Positions 42,779-53,100 of a DNA stretch of 64,000 nucleotides are shown here, piece after piece. Each line of letters begins with the position of its first letter. Positions within the stretch are counted from its first letter, which is position 1. This DNA comes from Episyrphus balteatus. Taxonomy: Eukaryota > Arthropoda > Insecta > Diptera > Syrphidae. Position numbers and translations under genes: made by a program. The notes beneath the pieces were generated by a model. It made no database searches. It was not told where the DNA came from and saw only the letters and a list, made by a program, of their open reading frames with translations. The stretch spans positions 87,993,664 to 88,057,663 of the forward strand of contig NC_079134.1 in NCBI RefSeq assembly GCF_945859705.1. The letters run 5' to 3'.

Positions 42779-44307
42779 CTGTACATGTTTTGGAAAGCGA
42801 CAATATCCTTCAGGCTATTTTCAATTCTTCAAATCTCCTACGAGCAACCAGAGTCATCGCTACGTGTGTCCGCTTCATCATTAAGTGTCGTCCTAAACTG
42901 TATGGAATCATCACCGGTTCATTTTATCCATGGGAGTTAGAATTAGCTCGTCTTCTCATGGTCAAAGCTGCCCAAAGTGAAATGTTTGAGACAGAGTTAA
43001 GCTACTTCAAGGCAAATTCTAAAATGCCTAAAAGTCTGAGTTCATTAAACGCATTTATTGATATAGATGAGATCTTGAGAGTTGGGGGTCGTTTAGAGAA
43101 CTCCCTTTTATCTTACGATGCTCAACACCCCATACTACTACGAAACAACCACCACTTCACGACTTTGGTTGTCAGAGAAGCTCATAAAAATACGCTTCAT
43201 GGCGGTATCCAACAAATGATAAGCTATATCAGACAACGATATTGGATTGGGCAAATTAGAAGAAGCGTCAAGTATCAATTGTTCAGGTGTACTTCTTGTT
43301 TCCGGCAAAAGGCATTTGAAATGCAGCAATTAATGGGTAATTTACCAGCTGCTAGAGTGCGTATGGCTAAGCCTTTCAGCCATACCGGGGTCGACTATGC
43401 AGGTCCCATTGACATTAAATCATGGAAGGCACGTGGTGCGAAAATCCTAAAAGGATATTTCGCGGTATTTATTTGTTTGGCAACAAAGGCCATTCATTTG
43501 GAAGTTGTATCCGATTTGACAACCCAAGCATTTTTGGCCGCATTCCGCAGATTCACTGCAAGAAGAGGAAGCTGCCAGCATGTCTACAGTGACAGTGGAA
43601 CGAATTTTGTTGGAGCTAACAACGAACTAGCGAAGATGTTAAATGAAGCAAAACACGACTTTAAAGAAATCGCGACAACCCTAGCTAACTATGGTACAAA
43701 TTGGCACTTTATTCCCCCGGCTTCTCCCCACTTTGGTGGATTATGGGAAGCGGGTGTGAAATCCGTCAAGTACCACTTGAAACGCGTTGTAGGAATGGAG
43801 AGGCTAACCTTTGAGGAGCTCGCTACGCTTCTAGCGCAAATAGAAGCGTGTTTGAATTCGAGACCCCTATGCCCACTATCCGACAGCATAGACGATTTGA
43901 ATGCGCTCACACCTGCGCACTTTCTAGTCGGCGAATCGCTACATGCCGTGCCTCAAGGCGAAACAAACACTAATATCTCACATTTGGACCGTTGGAGACG
44001 CGTTCAATTAATGTCCGAAATGTTTTGGCAAAAATGGAATTCAGAATACCTGTCCCGACTTCAGCAACGTCCGAAATGGACCCAAATAAAAGAAATGCCG
44101 AAGACTGGCGATTTAGTTCTTCTTAAAGATGAGCGACTACCACCCACGTACTGGAATCTAGCCCGAATTGAGACAACTCATTCCGGAACGGATGGCCTAG
44201 TGCGCGTTGTCACCGTCAAAACCAAAAACGGATCCATGAAGCGACCGATTGCAAAAATATGTCTCCTACCATCGAACAAATCCACCGCAGAAACCACAAT
44301 AATTTAA
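42770..44307 (+). pseudogene. pol: BEL pol: integrase and C-terminal domain
   Basis: About 505 codons open. A zinc-binding HHCC region (VREAHKNTLHGG, CTSCFRQKA), catalytic Asp in GVDYAGPI, second Asp in YSDSGTNFVGAN and Glu in GGLWEAGVKSVK, then a C-terminal domain (TGDLVLLKDERLPP) of the DUF5641 type. The Met at 42790 is not a start; the domain belongs to the Gag-Pol chain. It integrates cDNA. Confidence 0.9.
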
Positions 44308-45117
44308 AAATTAAGTAAATGCCAGCCTGCAAAACAAGTCATCAAAATTCAAACACCATCGATGCTAAATAAATTAAATCTTAAATTAAAATCTTGAATT
44401 AATTCAAAATTAAAATCAAAATCTTCACTGTCGATTAATAAATTTCAAAATAAAACCCCAAATTATTTCGAAATAACACACAAATTATTTAAAAACATTC
44501 GCTCAAATCAAATAAAAAAGCATTTTTAATTGAAAATTGTATTTATTTAAGTACAAATGTACTGTAACAGTACTATAAAACAACAATAAATTTTCTTCGA
44601 ATTAAAATAAAATGTTGTCACAAAACACAAAAAACTTTAAAAAATAATAACAAAATAATGTTCTGCAACAACACAAGCATTAAAATAATTAAAACAAATA
44701 AAATAATTAATTTCAATCAAAACTGCAAAATTACACAAATCATCCAAATTATGAATTGTAAAATGCACCAAATTGAGAAAAAATACAATCCACAAATCTA
44801 CTGTCAAAATGATTGTAAACAAATAAAATGTGAGCGGCATCATCACTAAAATAAATTAAAACAACAATTTAAATGTACTTAAATTTATTAAAATCAATTT
44901 CACAAATACATCATTTAATTTAATTCATCAAAATTATACTTAATTAAAACTAAAACAACAATTCATATTAAACAAAACAATATTGAATACAAACATCATT
45001 TATAATTAAAATATAAAATACAACAACAATAATTTAAATTATTTAAATTATTTAAATTTAATTAAATTCACAAAATTACATTTAATTCGAATCATCAAAA
45101 TGATATAAATTCACATA

Positions 45118-46234
45118 CAGTGCCGCTCACTTGAATAGCACACCTTTTTTTTTAGTTATAAGTGCATATTATTCCTGTCTCTTAATACCAAAATGATCAA
45201 TATTTTACTTTTTGGTATGTCCCCTTATGCACTCTCTCTGTGAGCGAAATCATTCATTTTCAATGACCCGTTAGTTAAATTTTGCAATTTTTTTCGGAAC
45301 AACTCTGAAAAAAGTGCTCCTATTCTGGCTCACTTGAATAGCACATCCGCTTTTTTTTAGTTTTCGAGTGCAAATCAAAGAAGGTAGAAATGCAGAAATG
45401 TTATTTTTATGATCCAATGCATGGCCCTTCTTAAGCATATTATGACAATAATAGTTAAAGCCAACGGGGCCATCTAAACTAATTTTTTTCTTATCGGAGA
45501 AAATATGCTTTATTTCATGTCATAAGATCGACAATAAACTTAGGAGCTGCACTTTACGGGAGGTGTTTATCGATGGTTTTGTCTTTAGCTTTAATGGCTT
45601 CAAATGTTTAGCCGTCGAAATCAGTGGTTTCAATATGGAAGCACTTGCTTTTACACCACTTTTTCCTTTATTTTGGCGAAAGAGTCATGTGAATTTGACG
45701 CGAGTCGTAGAATCGCTCTTCTGTCAGCTGCAGTAACAGCACTTACTGTTCACCCTTTCATATTTTATTTACAATTGGACTCATTGCGTAAAAAAAATGA
45801 AAAGAAATTCCCGGGTTTGTTGCATTTTTTTACCTTTTTTGGCGAATAGACCGGGACACTCATGATTTTCGCTTTTTCTTCCTCTACCAATTATTTCGTG
45901 GGACCCAATTAAACTGAAATCAGCTTTAAATTGCTAAAAGACATCGGAGAACATTTCTGCATTTCTACCTTCTTTGATTTGCACTCGAAAACTAAAAAAA
46001 AGCGGATGTGCTATTCAAGTGAGCCAGAATAGGAGCACTTTTTTCAGAGTTGTTCCGAAAAAAATTGCAAAAATTAACTAACGGGTCATTGAAAATGAAT
46101 GATTTCGCTCACAGAGAGAGTGCATAAGGGGACATACCAAAAAGTAAAATATTGATCATTTTGGTATTAAGAGACAGGAATTATAACACTTATAACTAAA
46201 AAAAAAAGGTGTGCTATTCAAGTGAGCGGCACTG
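45118..46234. mobile_element. Foldback element FB4 with repeated inner motif (IR/DR-like)
   Basis: Ends CAGTGCCGCTCACTTGAATAGCACA and its complement, flanked by TA (45116-45117, 46235-46236). Each arm of about 280 bp holds the motif twice: the outer copy, and an inner GGCTCACTTGAATAGCACAT near 45330 (mirrored near 46015). This is the inverted-repeat/direct-repeat design of some Tc1 transposons. The roughly 550-bp centre has one 81-codon frame (45604..45849) with no known similarity. Confidence 0.85.
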
Positions 46235-47510
46235 TATTCAATCAATAACACATATTAATCAAAATAATAATGAATATCAAAATCATTTGTAATCAAAATA
46301 TAAAACACAACAATAACAATTCAATAATCCATTTATTCACCACTTGAATTAAAAAAAAAAAAATAATGTCAACACGAATCAGTATTCAGGAACTGACGTC
46401 ACAATTAAAATAATTTGTCAAAGACAATTCACAAATTTCATCACAAAATTAACTAACATTTTAATATTTAAATCGTATCAAATTGCTGAAAACTAATTCA
46501 TCGACACTAAATTTCACCGAATTAAAACAATTAAATTGCAACACCAATTAATTTCATTGAATTAAATTCGTCAAAAAAAAAAAAACACTTCAAATAAAAG
46601 TAAACAACAAAAAAAATGTATCCCACTGTTTATAAACGTCTAACAAAATTTAATATCACTGTTTATCACTTCAAACATGTATGAACACTTTAAACTTGAA
46701 AACACTCAACTTAAAACTCACTCAATTTGAGATAAACAAACGTCGCGAACAAATAAAATTGGAAGTCGAGCGCTTTTCACTTTCCAATTAGAATTTAATT
46801 TATCTTGTTATATACAACCAAATACATAAACAGGTATATAAACAGATCACGCGATGTTTTATACCTCATGCACATATTCATATATATATATATACATATG
46901 TATAAAACACAATACTAATTTTAATCGAATGGCATAGAAAGCCAATTAATTTATATTTTTTTAATGATTAAATGAAAATAATACATATGTATATTCGTCA
47001 CAACAATCATGCACACACCAATCATGCACAACCGCGATCGAAAAAATTATTATTTAATGCGCGCGCGCTCACTTCGCCGATATAACAATTAAAATCATTA
47101 AAAAAAAACAACATCCAACAAACACTTACCTGGATTGATTACAACATCACATAATTATTAATTAAAACTACGAAAATTAAAACACCGGCACTAAACAATA
47201 CAAACTAAATTAATTAAATTTAATAAAACTCGCACGAGAATACCACACACGACCGACGACCGCACTACTTCTCGTAAAACTACAACTTACTATGAGATGA
47301 TAACGGCTATGGGTGTACGTGTATGAATGCAACGATGCTATCGTCATTCATTCAAGTCTTATTGTAGCAACAGAGATAAATATAAATTACTCATTTAATT
47401 TCTGTTTTGATGTCGGTAAAGCAGTTCCTGATGACGATTTGGATTTGGAATTCCACATTAATGCCAGTATGCACCAGGCGAAAATAAATTCCGATAATTT
47501 CATCATTTTC

Positions 47511-47522
47511 GAGGCGGGAGAA
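47511..47522 (+). promoter_or_regulatory. BEL polypurine tract
   Basis: GAGGCGGGAGAA lies directly against the right LTR start, as required for plus-strand priming. Confidence 0.75.
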
Positions 47523-47799
47523 TGTACGAAAGTACGTAAAAGTATTCAAAAGTACTAAAAGTATTAAATATAAATTAACGAATGTATCTACATGGCAATG
47601 ACGCACAATACCTTCCACAAAATGAAATTCAATAAAATTAATGAAATTAGTATACAAATCAACTATACAATTAGTCTTATGACTAAAATAAATCACTACA
47701 AATTATTATTCGAACAAAAAGGTTGTGTTTTATTAATATAGAAGTTGGAAATTTAAATCAAAAGTTTTGCTATTTTATAATTAAAAGTAGACGTAATCA
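47523..47799 (+). repeat. BEL 3' LTR (277 bp)
   Basis: Same length and ends as 38290..38566; followed by the GATAC duplication. Confidence 0.92.
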
Positions 47800-47804
47800 G
47801 ATAC

Positions 47805-48552
47805 TTTTTCGAAATTCGCATGGGCCATCCCAATGAAAAACAAAAAAGGAATTACTGTTGCAAAAGGAATGGAACAAATATTTATGGATTCTTTTAGAAC
47901 CCCAAAAAATTTGCAAACGGATGATGGAAATGAATTTTTCAACAAAACGTTCAATAGCTTAATGAGAAAATTTAAAATTAACCATTACTCTACTTTTAGT
48001 TCTTTAAAGGCTTCTATTGTTGAAAGATTTAATAGAACTTTAAAAGAAAAAATGTGGAAAGAATTCAGTTTCAATGGCAGCTATAAATGGATAAATATTT
48101 ATAAGAAATTACTACATGATTACAATCATTCTTTTCATAAAACCATTAAATGTTATCCTGCAGATGTAACGAAGAAAAATTCAAAATCTATATTACCACT
48201 TTTCAAAAGCAAGAAAAGAGAAATAATTAAACAAAAATTTAAGGTCGGTGATAAAGTAAGAATCAGCAAATAAAAACATGTATTTGAAAAGGGATACACC
48301 CCGAACTGGACAACTGAGATCTTTAAAATAAGAAAAATCCAAGAAACTAACCCTATAACATATCTTCTTAAAGATTTTGAAGGAAAACCCGTACAAGGCG
48401 GTTTCTATGATGCAGAATTAATGAAATCAAAAAGTGAAGATGTATTTCTGGTAGAAAAAGTTCTACAAACAAAAGGCAATAAAGTTTTTGTTAAGTGGTT
48501 GGGATTTCCAACAGAACATAACTCCTGGATAAATAAAAACGAAATCCTATAA
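47805..48552 (+). pseudogene. Polinton integrase, C-terminal part with chromodomain
   Basis: AWAIPMKNKKGITVAKGMEQ continues the integrase core; NLQTDDGNEFFNK has the second catalytic Asp and SIVERFNRTLKEKM the Glu. KFKVGDKVRISK precedes a TAA at 48271, after which the frame continues (GYTPNWTTEIFKI). A chromodomain (EKVLQTKGNKVFVKWLGF, NSWINKNEIL) ends the protein at 48552. Chromodomains steer integration to marked chromatin. Broken by BEL and by the stop. Confidence 0.85.
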
Positions 48553-48639
48553 AATGTATGGAATAAAATGAAAGAAATAAATTTAAAAAATCTAATTGAC
48601 AGAATTTTCTTTATTATTTTATTTTTACACGAACAAACA

Positions 48640-48709
48640 CACACATTGTTGTTGTTGCTGCTGTAGTTGATGTTGTTGTTTCTGCTGTTGGTGTTGCTCC
48701 TACTGTTGC

Positions 48710-48770
<61 letters not shown>

Positions 48771-49150
48771 GGTGTTGTTGTTGTTGTTGTTTTTGTTGTT
48801 GTTGTTGTTGTTGCTGTTCAAGCTGTTCATCTTTGTGAAACTCGACGCGGAATGAGGAACCGTACGGCTCCACCACCTCCAGGCAGAGCTTATGTAGTTC
48901 AGCTACACCTTCTTCCGACATTTGTTCTTCTATTTGTTGAGGCAAGAAAACCTAAAGAATAAAATTTTTAAATAAAATGTCAATTACAAAAAAACTATTT
49001 TAAAAAACTAACCTTAACGTCCTCCAACTCCAAAACAATTCTATTACCATAACGGGTAAGTACTCTTCTGGCTGCCAGAATTCTATATTTCTTTTTTTCT
49101 TCTAGCTTCGATAAACCCTTATAAGGTTTATGTGACGAGGGAGAATTGTA
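48640..49150 (-). pseudogene. Polinton Q-rich protein, right copy (two exons)
   Basis: Exon 1 (about 49150..49013) reads KKKYRILAARRVLTRYGNRI then VLELEDVK. An intron of 61 bp with GT...AG ends (49012..48952) joins VFLPQQIEEQMSEEGVAELH. A pure Gln tract follows, then a TAG near 48698 where the left copy has CAG. The homology to the left copy covers both exons and the intron position, so the two genes are an ancient inverted pair near the element ends, transcribed inward. Function unknown. Confidence 0.65.
48645..48830 (-). repeat. CAA/CAG (polyglutamine) microsatellite
   Basis: A long run of TTG with few interruptions on the plus strand encodes Gln on the minus strand. It is purer than the left-end Q tract. 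Confidence 0.9.
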
Positions 49151-49178
49151 CCGCTGTTAATTTTTGTCGTTGTTTAGA

Positions 49179-49357
49179 ACTGATTCAAAAACTCAGACAA
49201 CTATTGCTTTTATAGTATGGACTGACGAATATTTTGGTCATTTCCCCTAATATGAAATTAAGAAAAAAATCGAAAAATTATCACTCCTGACACTCAGTGC
49301 ATTATTTGACCTGTCTTTCCCCTTCAAGAAAATATAGCATTCCCTTACCTGTTTTAT
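49179..49357 (-). repeat. Polinton right terminal inverted repeat, inner part
   Basis: The complement of this segment matches 17514..17694 with very few differences, including the AGGTAAGGGAATGC and GGGGAAATGACCAAAA stretches. It is separated from its outer part (56054..56480) by Jockey-2. Confidence 0.9.
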
Positions 49358-49804
49358 AAATTAAATTATCCCACGCCTCTTTCCCCCCCAGATACCGCAC
49401 GCGCTGGGGTCCATTTACACCGAGTATGATGGCACTTGCGGTGGCTAGTCATATCGGCACTTAAATTAGAGTTTTTTGAAGAAAAGAAAAACACGAGATA
49501 AGAGCGGGACTGCTTATTACAAGCAGTTACAAAATGTAAAAAGTAAATATCTATATAGGAGCACGCGAAAGCATTCCACTATATAGAAAAAAAATAAAAA
49601 TGAAGTATTAAATAAGAAAAAAAAAAAAAATATTAAAAAAATAAAAAAAAGTGTAGAAAAAAACAAAAATTAAATAAAAAAGCATGCTTAAGCACTTGTT
49701 AAATCAGTTAAAAAAAGTCCAGTTTCAGTTTCTCTTTTACTATTTACTAATATTAAGGTCCAAGAGAGCTATAAAATACCATATAGGAGGTTTTTTTGTG
49801 TGAT
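49358..49804 (-). other. Jockey-2 3' UTR, distal to gypsy-2
   Basis: Noncoding minus-strand 3' tail of Jockey-2. It has a GC-richer segment around 49380-49440 (complement of CCCCAGATACCGCACGCGC) and A-runs around 49610-49680. The end of the RT frame probably lies here, just past the gypsy-2 site. Confidence 0.65.
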
Positions 49805-49809
49805 CTTGC

Positions 49810-50022
49810 TGTAAAGTTTAGCTTTAAAACTATGAAATAAAATAAGTAATTTATTGGTTTTAAGGTTTATTCAATCGGAAGGTTATAAATCAACTGACTA
49901 TAAATCTTAATCATTTAGGAAAGAGCAAGTACACAGTATACAATACCTACATTATAATGGTGATTGGTGGTGGTATTGGTGCTTACATAAATTGAGGTGG
50001 TTTGTTTGACTACATTATTACA
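49810..50022 (-). repeat. Gypsy-2 3' LTR (213 bp)
   Basis: TGTAAAGTTTAGC...ATTATTACA on the plus strand; identical by eye to 54833..55045. Confidence 0.92.
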
Positions 50023-50155
50023 CGCTTTCTTTTTTTTTTTTTTAACAATATAATAAAATATATAATATAATACATTTCAACATTAAGTAATATTATTATT
50101 AGGTAATATAATTTAAAAATTATTAAAGTAACAAAATCTAAAAATAAATACAAAT

Positions 50156-53100
50156 TCAATCAATGCCTAATCGATTAGGTGGAGCACTTACTCGGCCACT
50201 TTTTGTGCGGTAAGGACTATTTATTACATTTTCAGGAATATTTGCCCTCATTGGCTCTTCACGGTTAGCACTGCCAGCATCACGCAAAACACTAGTATCA
50301 GATGTTGTTCGCAAATTATTATTGTTTAAGGATGGATTCGATTCTAATGCCGAATCTAAACGCGGTATTTCCATCTTGTTGTTTGTGGATGGTGTGATGC
50401 TGATAGGTTCTAACTGATTTGCATTATCTTGTTCGAAAGTTCTTACGTGATCTTCATAAAGTATTTCACTTGGATTATACTTATTATTTTTTGTTTTAAC
50501 AATAAATCGTCTATTTCTTCTGAAATAATTTTCATAATTATCTTTTATAATATATGATCTTCCATTGATATTCTCTACTATAATTCCATAATTCCATTCT
50601 TCTTTAGTTTTTTTAAAAATAATCCTATCGCCTATCTCTAATACAGGTAAGTTTCTTGCATTCCTATCAAAGTAGAACTTCTGTTTTTCTTTTTTCTTTT
50701 CGAATTTTGTTTCAATTGTGTCTTCTTTTATATTGATCCTATGTAAAATTTGTTCTGTCATAGGTAATTTTGTTTTAATTAATCGACCAAAAAATAAATG
50801 CGCTGGTGTAAGGCCCATAGACGCGACTGGAGTTGTGTTATATTCTAGGATTCTATATTGATATTCATTTACTCTGCCGTCTTCCAAACACCTTTTAAGT
50901 AAGTTTTTTGCAATCGCCACGCCTTTTTCAGCAAGGCCATTGCTTTGAGGGTATCTGGGACTGGAGAATATAATTCTAGTGTTGCATTCCTCCGCGAATT
51001 TTTCAAATGCCATTGAACCAAATGGGCTGTTGTCACACCTGATAACTGTGGGATACCCCATACGATCAAACAATTGTCTTAAACGCTCTACTATATTTTC
51101 TGTGGTCTTAGATCTTAAGTTTTCAACCATCAAATAACCAGAATAAGAATCAATGACAGATAGAAAATATTTTCCGCTATATTCAAATATGTCCATAGAA
51201 ATTTTTTGAAATGGATAAGTTGGGGAATCGTCCTGCTTCAATGTTTCTTTCGTATTATTTCTTCTAAATGTTTCACACGTTGTGCACTTTGCTATAATAT
51301 CTTTGATTTGTTCGGTCATTTTTGGCCAAAAATACAGCATTCGAGCTCTAGCTAACGTTTTCTCTATACCTAAGTGGGGTGCATGTAACCATTTGATAAT
51401 AATATTCTGTAATTCTACAGGAATAACTAGCTTATGATTTTTAAAAAGAAGACCATTTTCAAAGTGTAATTCCGATTTATATTTGTGAAAAGTTTTTTCC
51501 AATTCACTTAATCGTTGATATTGTGGCCATTCTTGTTCCACATAGTAACAAATTTTCTTCAACGCATTATCATTTTCTATAATTTGCCTATACAAATCAA
51601 AATTTTCTTTTGATAAGCAAACATTCCTAGAGACAGAGTGAATAACTCCAGTAAGATTAACTATTTCCTCTTGGTCCGGAAGCTGTGCACGGGAAAGACA
51701 ATCAGCAACTAACATCTCTTTTCCGGGTTTGTATACAATTTTCATGCAAGGATATTTAAGGAGAAACATAAACATTCTCTGAAGTCTAGGAGTCACATCA
51801 TCAATATCCCTTTTAAAGAGATTTTCTAAAGGTTTATGATCACTATGAACGGTGAACTCACGACCGTATAAAAATAAGTGAAAACGGCTACACGCAAAAA
51901 CTATAGCTAATAGTTCTTTCTCTATCTGCGCCCATTTTTGTTCGTTGGAAGCCAACGTACGTGATGCATAAGACACTGGGTGTCCATCCTGTAATAATAC
52001 GCAGCCTAAACCATCCTTGGAAGCATCCGTTTGAATTAATACTTCCCCATTTGGATTATAGGGTTTCAATACTGGCGCAGACGAGATAATTTTAAGTAAT
52101 GAGGACAATTCGGTTTCATGATTCTTATTCCAATTAAAAATTCTATCGTTTTTTGTTAAATCTCTAAGATAAGCTGTCATTTGAGATAAGTTTGGTATAA
52201 ACCTCGCCAGATATTTGAAAAGACCCAGAAGTCTCATAACGTCCCCTTTATTTTGTGGTGTAGGCATATTAAGAATTGCATCACAATGTTTGTGACAAGG
52301 CCTGATTTGATTGGCAGATATAATGTGACCCATAAAACTAACTTCATTCTTTCGATATTGTATTTTCTTGGCATTAAACCTCACATTATGTGCTCGCGCA
52401 CGGTTTATGACAGCCAACAATATTTCATCATGCTCTTTTTCATCGTTAGCTACTATACAAATATCATCAAAATAAATTATAAGTCCCGGAATATCACCAA
52501 AGTGTTTCACCATCTCCCTTTGAAATATTTCAGGAGCGCAATTTAATCCGAATGGGACGCGATGAAATTTGTATCGACCGAAAGGGGTCATAAATGTCGT
52601 TAAATCCGAGCTAGACTTATCAAGCTCCATTTGCCAAAATCCACTTTTCAGATCAAGAACTGTAAAAATATTTTTATTCGAAATTTTTGAGAATAAATCT
52701 TCGGCAGTAGGAATTAAAAAATGTTCCCTTTTTATGCACTCGTTAAGGGGCTTGGGATCCAAACAGATCCGTAAAGTTTTATTAGCTTTTTCCACTATTT
52801 GTATATTATTAACCCAATCTGTGGGATACTCCACTGCTGAAATTATACCATCAGACTCCATTTTGTTTAGTTCTAATTTGAGACGATCAACTAAGCTATG
52901 CGGGATTCTTTTTTTGTAATGCAACACAGGTTTAGAATTTTCTTTCAAATGAATAGATACCGTGGCTAAATGACCTAACCCCTCAAAAATATCACTAAAA
53001 AGACTTAAAAACTCACTTTCAGTGTTTGGAAGCTTTTTAATATGTTGAACATCAAGTCGTTTAATGAGCCCAAACTCAACAGAGGTCTTTAGACCAAGCA

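Larger units (their letters stand above)
44308..47522 (+). other. BEL 3' noncoding region, AT-rich
   Basis: About 3.2 kb between the pol stop and the right LTR. It is mostly A, T and short AAATTA words, with FB4 in the middle (45118..46234). Just before the LTR, a frame reads DDDLDLEFHINASMH, of unknown origin. No env-like gene is seen. The last 12 bases are the purine tract. Confidence 0.7.
38290..47799 (+). mobile_element. BEL/Pao LTR retrotransposon (9.5 kb)
   Basis: LTRs of 277 bp (38290..38566 and 47523..47799), a PBS at 38568, gag and pol of BEL type, a 3.2-kb AT-rich 3' region, and the purine tract GAGGCGGGAGAA directly before the right LTR. The LTRs differ at one position noted (GAATAAAAAGG versus GAACAAAAAGG), so the insertion is young, yet the coding part has several breaks. 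FB4 lies in the 3' region. Confidence 0.92.

Noticed and set aside
44637..44849. Two opposite short frames in the BEL 3' region
   Set aside because: Low-complexity AT-rich sequence with Ile/Asn/Lys bias and no homology to any BEL protein.
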